Notes under the pieces: model-generated
Databases searched by the model: none
What the model was told of the DNA's origin: nothing
Seen by the model: only the letters and a program-made list of their open reading frames with translations
Part shown: positions 15,831 to 20,774 of the stretch, piece by piece
Layout: the number at the start of each line of letters is the position of its first letter
Position numbering within the stretch: position 1 is the first letter of the stretch
Translations under genes and position numbers: made by a program
Assembly (NCBI GenBank): GCA_900770325.1
Contig: CAAGKE010000030.1
Location: 1 to 20,774 of the forward strand
Source of the DNA: Lachnospiraceae bacterium
GTDB lineage: Bacteria; Bacillota; Clostridia; Lachnospirales; Lachnospiraceae
Direction: 5' to 3'
DNA length: 20,774 nt

Positions 15831-16823
15831 ATGATTAACAAGCTGGATAACCGTGTTTGGTATGGGAAATACGGTGGATGTTTTATTGCGGATGCATTCT
15901 CTGATTACTGTGACGAGTATTATGAGAAATATCAAAAAGCAGTGAATGACCCGTCGTTTGTGCAAGAGTTCCATTCCCTGAAGAAGACGTTCGCCCCAAC
16001 GAGTTTATTATTAAAAAAAACAGAAACAATTCTGACAGTTCATGTATCTGAAAACTTTGATTCAATTATTGGCACAGCTTTACTGGCAAAAAAATTAGGG
16101 TATGAATCGGCAGTCTGCGGAGTGAGATATTCTGATGAAGCAATATTGATTGCAAAGCTTTGCAATTTTTTGAAGCTTAGAGTTCTTATGATTCTGGGAG
16201 ACGCAGTAAGCCATGATGAGGCACTGTGTGAGACTTTAAAGTTAAGCAATATTGAAATAGATTCAAATACTTGCTCGATACTATTCGATCTTCCGGAAAT
16301 GTATGCATTTCAGATGTGGGTTGCTTCCCCTCACAAATATTGCATAATTAACTGCCGATCTAATGCAGGAGCCTATCCACAGACCAACATTTCCTCGGAC
16401 TTTTCATCTGATTATGGTAATGACTTCAAAGCAGCAGTTCCAAATTCTGTAAAGCGTATTGTCATTCCGTGTGTTACAGGATCCTTTGCACTAAGTATTG
16501 CTCGTGCTTTTGAACAGACAGATACTTTGATAGAGACTGTAGAATGTGATTCTGCAGAAAACATGAAGGAGGAGTTGGACAGTTATTGTGGCACCTTTAC
16601 TAAGGTCATGAGAAATAGAAAGCAAGATAGAATACTTTGCCCGGCATTGTCAGATCTCTTTGATCAAGGAAAAGTTCTCCGTACAATCGTTCCATCTTCT
16701 GAAGTTGAAATTGTCGATCCTTCTTTATCATTGCAAAGTAACGCTACCCTGTATGTTCTAAAAGACGGTTCTGAAGATAGTCTCTGTGTTTTACGCAACT
16801 TGCGCTCGGGTAGCACGATATGA
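15831..16823 (+). CDS. TrpB-like protein without the PLP-binding residues (putative pseudoenzyme)
   Basis: The 330-residue protein aligns by eye with tryptophan synthase beta. The start WYGKYGGCFIADAF...NDPSFVQEF matches TrpB FGGKYGGQFVPETL...NDPEF, GTALLAKKLGYESAV matches GQALLAKRLG, and NAGAYPQTNISSDFSSDYG matches AGPHPFPTIVRDFQSVIG. However, the HTGAHK loop with the PLP lysine appears deleted or replaced (HVSENFDSIIG at 71-81), the region of catalytic Glu109 reads GVRYSDE, and the PLP-phosphate loop GGGSNA reads VTGSFA. True TrpB is about 395 residues, so the C-terminal part is also shortened. It should not perform tryptophan synthesis. A scaffold or allosteric partner for the TrpA-like proteins is an inference. 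The stop overlaps the next start (ATGA), so the two are probably made in equal amounts. Confidence 0.75.
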   Translation: MINKLDNRVWYGKYGGCFIADAFSDYCDEYYEKYQKAVNDPSFVQEFHSLKKTFAPTSLLLKKTETILTVHVSENFDSIIGTALLAKKLGYESAVCGVRYSDEAILIAKLCNFLKLRVLMILGDAVSHDEALCETLKLSNIEIDSNTCSILFDLPEMYAFQMWVASPHKYCIINCRSNAGAYPQTNISSDFSSDYGNDFKAAVPNSVKRIVIPCVTGSFALSIARAFEQTDTLIETVECDSAENMKEELDSYCGTFTKVMRNRKQDRILCPALSDLFDQGKVLRTIVPSSEVEIVDPSLSLQSNATLYVLKDGSEDSLCVLRNLRSGSTI

Positions 16824-17674
16824 AAAGCAACAGAATTGATAAGACAATTTCGTTAGCAGAACAAGAGCACCGTCTGGCATTTATTGGACTAGTTCCCATT
16901 GATCCCTCAGGGATTAAGAAATCCAGAGAGATTGCGCATATGATGGTCGATTCAGGCATTGACATCATCATGGTACATATACCTAACTCAATGCCCTGGA
17001 TGGAGGGTCAGGTGCTGCAAAAAGCAGCCCAGAATACAAGGTGTGCGGGAATTTCCAGGGAAGAAATATTTGATTTGATATTGAACCTTAGAAAAGACTA
17101 CCCTGATACTCCAATCATTGATATGACCCTTTTTGATACTGCGTTAACAATGGGGATAGATCGTTTCTGGAAACTATCAGAAAATGCAGATGTAGATGGC
17201 TTTGATCTGCCAAATTATCCTCTGTTTTCTTCGAATGATAAATATGGGTTTTATCAAGATTGTTTACGCACAAATAGGCACTTGATCTTAGACTGTTCTT
17301 ATGAAATGGCTGTTGCTGAGAATGGAGAAAAAGGGAATATCCTTTTGAATCAGATTGCCGAAAAGGGGCGAGGGTTTATTTTTGTGATGAATGCGCCTGG
17401 CGGAAAATCAGGGGCTGGAAAACTGTTGTCACAGGATCAGCTGAAAAATGCTGTGACAAATGTGAAATGTGTTTTGGCTAATCATCATAATAATCAATGT
17501 TCAGTATCGGTTGTTTGCGGAATTTCTTCTAGAGATGATGTAAAAAAAGTAAAAAATGCTGGTGCATCAAGTTTCATGATTGGCAGTGCATACGTTCGTA
17601 TGCTTCAGGATGGTAATTCTATGGATTCTGTTTCAACATATCTAAAATCCATTCGACAGGAATGCTATTTCTAG
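16820..17674 (+). CDS. TrpA-like protein 1, catalytic acids replaced
   Basis: The 284-residue protein follows the tryptophan synthase alpha (TIM-barrel) pattern: LAFIGLVPIDPSG matches the N-terminal FIPFVTAGDP strand, SGIDIIMVHIPNSMPWMEGQ matches the catalytic strand ADxxELGIPFSDPxADG, VCGISS matches the GFGIS phosphate loop, and FMIGSAYV matches the second phosphate-binding GSA motif. At the places of Salmonella Glu49 and Asp60 it has Met51 and Glu62, so normal indole-glycerol-phosphate cleavage is unlikely, though Glu62 could still act as an acid. Loop 6 reads NAPGGKSGAG. It shares the PWM-G signature with the following gene and not with the third copy, so these two form a subfamily. Its start overlaps the TrpB-like stop by four bases. 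A sugar-phosphate-binding or lyase role is inferred. Confidence 0.75.
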   Translation: MKSNRIDKTISLAEQEHRLAFIGLVPIDPSGIKKSREIAHMMVDSGIDIIMVHIPNSMPWMEGQVLQKAAQNTRCAGISREEIFDLILNLRKDYPDTPIIDMTLFDTALTMGIDRFWKLSENADVDGFDLPNYPLFSSNDKYGFYQDCLRTNRHLILDCSYEMAVAENGEKGNILLNQIAEKGRGFIFVMNAPGGKSGAGKLLSQDQLKNAVTNVKCVLANHHNNQCSVSVVCGISSRDDVKKVKNAGASSFMIGSAYVRMLQDGNSMDSVSTYLKSIRQECYF

Positions 17675-17683
17675 GTGACCGTT

Positions 17684-18532
17684 ATGGGAGAAGATGTAAT
17701 TGAAGCAAAATTTCATGCATTAGAAAAAGATGGCCATCATGCTGTGATAGTCGAGGTCCCTCTTCTTCAACCTATACCTGATGTTCAATACTCTGTTGCT
17801 GGTCTTTGCGTCAAGGCTGGAATTGATATTATTCAGATCCCAATTCCCATTCGATTTCCATGGATGTATGGAGAACGAATACAAAAGATTCAATTGCTGG
17901 CAAGAGAAAATGATATTTTGTATAAACAATCATTTGAGGTTCTTGCTGGGTTGATAAAAAGATATCCTGATTCTGAATTTATGCCAGTGGGCTTTTATGG
18001 CGGACTTCAACGTATGGGACAGAATAATTACATTTCTAAATGCGCTGAACTTGGCATAAAAATTGTGGATGTTCCAGATTATCCAGTTTGTCATGACCAT
18101 GATCCATTCGGCTTTGTCTCTGAATTACATAAGCACAATATTGACTACGTAACCTGTATTAGTACTGATTTAGCCTTATCAGCTCCAGGTTCAAAAGAAT
18201 ATTTGCATTTCTGCCAAGTAGTATCAGCTTCGCACGGCTTTCTCTTTCTATTAGCGTCTGCTGGTGGCAAAACAGGGGAAAAAGCTTCTTTTGATTATGA
18301 GAGTTTAGCTAAGGCTAAAGAAAAAATCAGGGAAGTTCAGAAAAAAATCCAGAGTGATTGCCCGATCGTTGCCGTTTGTGGGATATCTACGCCTGAACAA
18401 GTACGCATATTAACAAAGGAAATTGGCTTACATGTAATGTTTGGGAGTGCCTTATTTTCCAGAATGATGAAGGGTGATGATAATAGATCGATTTATGAAT
18501 TTCTTGAAAGCATGAAAAATGCTGCTAATTAA
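17684..18532 (+). CDS. TrpA-like protein 2, catalytic acids replaced
   Basis: The 282-residue TrpA-like barrel starts at ATG 17684. AGGTGA at 17673-17678 is its ribosome binding site, which makes the GTG at 17675 unlikely. The catalytic strand reads AGIDIIQIPIPIRFPWMYGE. Gln51 and Tyr62 occupy the positions of Glu49 and Asp60, so both acids are lost. The phosphate-binding parts VCGISTPEQV and MFGSALFSRM are kept, and loop 6 is SAGGKTGEK. DVPDYPVCHDHDPFGF corresponds to the LPNYPLFSSNDKYGF segment of protein 1, which supports a common origin by tandem duplication and divergence. It begins nine bases after protein 1 ends and is followed by the EIIA gene. It may pair with protein 1 or with the TrpB-like protein, but that is speculation. 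Confidence 0.73.
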   Translation: MGEDVIEAKFHALEKDGHHAVIVEVPLLQPIPDVQYSVAGLCVKAGIDIIQIPIPIRFPWMYGERIQKIQLLARENDILYKQSFEVLAGLIKRYPDSEFMPVGFYGGLQRMGQNNYISKCAELGIKIVDVPDYPVCHDHDPFGFVSELHKHNIDYVTCISTDLALSAPGSKEYLHFCQVVSASHGFLFLLASAGGKTGEKASFDYESLAKAKEKIREVQKKIQSDCPIVAVCGISTPEQVRILTKEIGLHVMFGSALFSRMMKGDDNRSIYEFLESMKNAAN

Positions 18533-18558
18533 TCTTGTGCAATAGGAGGAAAAAGAAT

Positions 18559-19029
18559 ATGGACAGACAACTGCTAAAGTTTGACGATGATGCTGTCGAT
18601 TTTAATGTTGGAAAATTATCGAAAAATGAAGCTCTCATCTATTTGACCAAAAAACTGGAAATCAAGAATTATGTGAGCGATAAATATTCTCAAAGTATTG
18701 TTAATCGCGAAAAAGACTATCCAACAGGACTTCAGTTTTCTGATATTACTGTCGCGATTCCTCATGGAGATGCTTCATTTGTGTATCAGTCATCAATGGC
18801 GATTGGTATCTGTCGCCCTCCAATTCGTTTCCATGATATGGGAGATATTGAAAATGAAGTTAACGTCGATATGATCGTATTATTGGCGATCAATGACTCG
18901 ACGCATCATATAGATATCTTGAACCGGCTTTTCAATATTTTTCAAAATCCAGTTCTTGCAAAAGAATTGAAAGCAGCAACTTCTGCTGAAATTATTGTCT
19001 CAATTATTAAAGATAATTTAGGAGAGTGA
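18559..19029 (+). CDS. PTS EIIA component (fructose/galactitol EIIA-2 type)
   Basis: This 156-residue protein has the EIIA type 2 fold. The phospho-acceptor His69 lies in DITVAIPHGDAS, and VDMIVLLAINDSTHHIDILN and LFNIFQNPVLAKELKAA match the C-terminal half of GatA/FruA-type EIIA domains. It would carry phosphate from HPr to EIIB Cys13. The ATG at 18559 is chosen because an AATAGGAGG ribosome binding site lies directly upstream; an in-frame TTG at 18535 would put that site inside the coding sequence. Its place between the second and third TrpA-like genes, far from EIIC and EIIB, shows that the Trp-like genes are integral to the transporter operon and not a chance neighbour. The third TrpA-like gene starts three bases after its stop. 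Confidence 0.92.
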   Translation: MDRQLLKFDDDAVDFNVGKLSKNEALIYLTKKLEIKNYVSDKYSQSIVNREKDYPTGLQFSDITVAIPHGDASFVYQSSMAIGICRPPIRFHDMGDIENEVNVDMIVLLAINDSTHHIDILNRLFNIFQNPVLAKELKAATSAEIIVSIIKDNLGE

Positions 19030-19032
19030 ATT

Positions 19033-19812
19033 ATGAATAGAATGGCAAATAATCTTTTTACTATGAAAGAAAACGGGGAAAAGATTTTAATTACTTATTT
19101 TCCCCTTTGTGATCCGGCCTTAGGCGATCCCGTTGCGGCAGCAAAAACATATTTTAAGTCCGGTGCAAATGTCCTGGAAATGGGGCTTCCATATGAAAAC
19201 CCCGAGATGGATGGAAAAACGGTTTCGGATTCAATGTTTCGAGCTCTTGAGACGCATGATGTTTTAGATGCGTTTGATGATATTAAAAAGGTCAGACAGA
19301 CTTTTCCTGAGCGAAACCTGCAAGTGATGACGTATTTTGAAATTATCGACAAAATGGGTGTTGATAAGTTTGCTGAACGCTGCGCTGATGCAGGGGCTGA
19401 TGCTGTTCTTACCCCCAATATCCCCTCAAATAGAGTCGCTGAACTTGATGATGCATTAAACAAGAGAGGACTCATTCAATTGCGCTTCTCACCATATGAG
19501 TTAAATGATGCGGTGATTCAGGATCTAAAGGATCATGCCGCTGGTTATATTTTTCAGCAGGCAGTAAATGGCGGTACAGGGAAACAGCCAAAAGTTTCAT
19601 CTCAAGCTGGGAAGAACGCAGATATTTTAAGGAAAAATGGTGTCACTACACCAATTTGCGGAGGCTTTGGAATCTCTAACTGTGACCAAGCTCATGATAT
19701 GAAAGAATTTGGCTTGGATGGGATTATTTGTGGAAGCGCGGTCATTGATTCAATCCTGAATGGGTCGTTAGGAGAGTTTATTCAGTCGCTGCGCGATGGC
19801 CTTGATTATTAA
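19033..19812 (+). CDS. TrpA-like protein 3 with both catalytic acids, putative lyase/aldolase
   Basis: This 259-residue protein is the most TrpA-like of the three and has the usual TrpA length (about 260-270). ILITYFPLCDPALGDP matches the N-terminal strand, and NVLEMGLPYENPEMDGKTV places Glu49 and Asp60 exactly at the Salmonella TrpA numbers of the two catalytic acids. The phosphate loops GGFGISNCDQ and GIICGSAVID are intact. Loop 6 reads QAVNGGTGKQ instead of SRAGVTG. Known TrpA performs retro-aldol cleavage of indole-3-glycerol phosphate to indole and glyceraldehyde 3-phosphate. With a PTS beside it and no true TrpB or other trp genes, cleavage of a different, PTS-imported phosphorylated compound is more likely. 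GGAGAG is the ribosome binding site; a second ATG at 19042 is less well placed. Pipelines would probably call it trpA. Confidence 0.82.
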   Translation: MNRMANNLFTMKENGEKILITYFPLCDPALGDPVAAAKTYFKSGANVLEMGLPYENPEMDGKTVSDSMFRALETHDVLDAFDDIKKVRQTFPERNLQVMTYFEIIDKMGVDKFAERCADAGADAVLTPNIPSNRVAELDDALNKRGLIQLRFSPYELNDAVIQDLKDHAAGYIFQQAVNGGTGKQPKVSSQAGKNADILRKNGVTTPICGGFGISNCDQAHDMKEFGLDGIICGSAVIDSILNGSLGEFIQSLRDGLDY

Positions 19813-19917
19813 AGCCAAGTGTAGTTTTTCGGCCAATTACGATTTGAATTAACTGGTATTCATTATCGTTGTGCATCAGAACCATAACCTGCCTGCAGAT
19901 GCTGCGAGGAATAATGA
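19797..19917 (+). other. End of the PTS operon and degraded spacer
   Basis: A weak hairpin (TGGC...GCCA at 19797-19817, overlapping the stop codon of the last TrpA-like gene) followed by TTTTT at 19825-19829 may terminate the operon. The next 90 bases have several stops in all forward frames. One frame contains TGIHYRCASEP, faintly like the HxHxx strand of amidohydrolases, so this may be decayed sequence of the following pseudogene. Apart from this I see nothing in it. Confidence 0.3.
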
Positions 19918-20349
19918 GGAGATGATGGGCAGGATGCCAGTGACTTCTATGATGAGATTTCATCCAATCCCCATGTGCATGGCGTGATCTATGGTCCGGT
20001 TGGTTCGGGTGTGATGCCAGGCAAGCTCTGTAAGCTTGACTTCGATTGCCTGAAGGGCCTGGATGATCGCGGCGTTCTTGTGCCGGTGATGACCGATGGA
20101 CCGATTACGAACAACCACGTGCTGGTTGATGAAGCGGGAGAAGCGGTACGCAAGGGTATGGATCCGATGCGCACACTTGCCATGATAACAATCAACGGGG
20201 CGAAGATGATTCTCGTGGATGATCGGGTAGGTTCATTAAAGGCAGGCAAGGATACGGACATCCTTATCTACAGCGGAATGCCTACCAGTGATACAGCTGC
20301 CTCCAACCTGATGACGATCATTGATGGCAAGGTGGTGTATCGGGCATAG
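19918..20349 (+). pseudogene. 5'-truncated amidohydrolase (imidazolonepropionase-like) remnant
   Basis: The open frame from 19918 encodes about 143 residues that match only the C-terminal part of metal-dependent amidohydrolases of the imidazolonepropionase/dipeptidase-like group. It has VLVPVMTDGPITNNH, where the Asp of MTD is the conserved metal/catalytic Asp, then AMITINGAKMILVDDRVGSL, KAGKDTDILIYSG and the end LMTIIDGKVVYRA. Complete enzymes have about 380-420 residues with an N-terminal HxH metal site, which is absent. An in-frame TGA lies at 19915-19917, and no plausible start with a ribosome binding site exists. A strong terminator still follows. Codon choice is more GC-rich than in the adjacent PTS operon. 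It is probably a leftover of the chromosome at the edge of an inserted region. Confidence 0.78.
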
Positions 20350-20370
20350 GATACATTCGTGAATGATTAT

Positions 20371-20401
20371 GCAGCCCGGGAGAGATCCTGAGCTGCTTTT
20401 T
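20371..20401 (+). terminator. Rho-independent terminator behind the amidohydrolase remnant
   Basis: GCAGCCCGGGA pairs with TCCTGAGCTGC (one mismatch and one G-T pair) around a GAGA tetraloop, followed by TTTTT. It lies 22 bases after the amidohydrolase stop. A well-formed terminator on a truncated gene supports recent loss of the 5' part. Confidence 0.85.
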
Positions 20402-20412
20402 AACTGTGGAGT

Positions 20413-20595
20413 TTATTTCAGACCAAGCCGCTGGATCAATGCCTCCTGAAGAACCCGGGAGAAATTAATACCGGCTGCTTCGGCTTCATCATTGAGCCAT
20501 GAGGGAATCGTGCAGTTTTTCTATACGGCTCTTGTGTCGTGCTTCTTTCTATAATCGTCTGTGTCGATATCTGTTAATGCTCTGACGTAATGACC
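20413..20595 (-). pseudogene. hicB: HicB-family antitoxin C-terminal remnant with a nonsense codon
   Basis: Read on the - strand, the frame gives ALTDIDTDDYRKKHDTRAV, then a TAG at 20523-20521, then KNCTIPSWLNDEAEAAGINF and SRVLQEALIQRLGLK before the stop. This is the typical C-terminal end of HicB-type antitoxins (D-x-D-x-x-x-Y-R-x-K-x-D-x-R-A-V-R-K-N-x-T-I-P-x-W-L-N). The TAG stands where the family has a conserved Arg. A second stop follows upstream at 20592-20590, and the N-terminal domain is missing. No HicA toxin gene is visible beside it. The piece is therefore a decayed toxin-antitoxin remnant. Its own RHH-like DNA-binding tail (TIPSWLN onward) is otherwise well kept. Confidence 0.72.
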
Positions 20596-20661
20596 TTATC
20601 CTGCTCTCTCCTGATGTCCGGAAACTGCTCATTTTCGTGTCATCATCAATCCCTGAAAACA

Positions 20662-20678
20662 GCCCGGCATCGCCGGGC
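20662..20678 (-). terminator. Terminator of the - strand gene at the right edge
   Basis: GCCCGGC-GAT-GCCGGGC is a perfect 7-bp stem. On the - strand it is followed by TGTTTTC and starts six bases after the TAG of the partial gene at 20684-20773. Position and T-rich tail indicate an intrinsic terminator. Confidence 0.75.
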
Positions 20679-20683
20679 CGCTG

Positions 20684-20773
20684 CTATTTGATCCTTTTGA
20701 GTGATTCTGAGCAGATATTCGGATGTCCGTATACTTTCCGGCCCCCGGCACAGGCACGCAGTTTCTTCAGGTA
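20684..20773 (-). CDS. 3' end of an unidentified gene running off the right edge
   Basis: On the - strand an open frame enters from the right edge and ends at TAG (20686-20684). It encodes 29 residues including KKLRACAGGRKVYGHPNICS and ending LKRIK. The basic, Cys-containing tail is not enough to identify a family. The terminator just behind the stop supports a real gene end rather than a chance frame. Confidence 0.45.
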   Translation of the reverse strand, partial: YLKKLRACAGGRKVYGHPNICSESLKRIK

Positions 20774-20774
20774 G

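Noticed and set aside
17675..17683. GTG at 17675 as the start of TrpA-like protein 2
   Set aside because: AGGTGA at 17673-17678 overlaps this codon and serves as ribosome binding site for the ATG at 17684.
15831..19812. Annotation as a tryptophan biosynthesis (trpBA) operon
   Set aside because: The TrpB-like protein lacks the PLP lysine segment, two of three TrpA-like proteins lack both catalytic acids, and PTS genes are interleaved while other trp genes are absent.
1..20774. CRISPR array, tRNA, rRNA or replication origin
   Set aside because: No regularly spaced direct repeats, no cloverleaf-like sequence, no rRNA signature and no clusters of DnaA boxes or iterons were seen.

Overview
The window looks like a chromosomal accessory region of a low-to-mid GC Bacillota (Firmicutes) bacterium. 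The evidence is the strong AGGAGG-type ribosome binding sites, tight co-directional operons, PTS genes with a PRD-type regulator, and Firmicutes-like NhaC and LysR proteins. I cannot name the genus from sequence alone. Every intact gene is on the + strand; only two remnants or partial genes at the far right end are on the - strand.

Layout. (1) 1-95 is the right end of an IS200/IS605-type (tnpB) element. It has inserted into a yhcG-like (DUF1016/PDDEXK) nuclease gene, of which only the 3' part remains (96-429). (2) 422-5570 holds defence genes: a full-length type III restriction subunit (Res) translationally coupled to the broken yhcG, then a DUF262-DUF1524-DUF4357 (GmrSD-like) protein. The methylase partner of Res is not in the window and may lie beyond the insertion element. 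(3) 5651-11665 is a LysR regulator with its own terminator, then a putative operator/promoter region and a four-gene operon: two NhaC-family antiporter paralogues, a 425-residue protein I do not recognise, and an SDR dehydrogenase. It closes with a strong hairpin terminator. (4) 11941-19812 is the most unusual part: a BglG/MtlR-type PRD regulator followed by galactitol-type EIIC, EIIB, a TrpB-like protein, two TrpA-like proteins, EIIA and a third TrpA-like protein. (5) 19813-20774 is a decayed margin: a 5'-truncated amidohydrolase with its terminator, a hicB antitoxin remnant carrying a nonsense codon on the - strand, and the 3' end of another - strand gene with its terminator.

How the genes may work together. 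In the PTS operon, EIIA (His69), EIIB (Cys13) and EIIC should import and phosphorylate a polyol- or sugar-like substrate. The TrpA-like proteins all keep the phosphate-binding loops of the tryptophan synthase alpha fold, so they are candidates to bind or cleave the phosphorylated product. Only the last one (19033-19812) keeps both catalytic acids (Glu49 and Asp60 in Salmonella TrpA numbering). The first two have Met/Glu and Gln/Tyr there. The TrpB-like protein appears by eye to lack the segment with the PLP lysine, the catalytic Glu and the glycine-rich PLP-phosphate loop, so it is probably a pseudoenzyme or a protein with a new job. I know of no described pathway that combines a PTS transporter with tryptophan-synthase-like paralogues, and I regard this as the candidate undescribed system.
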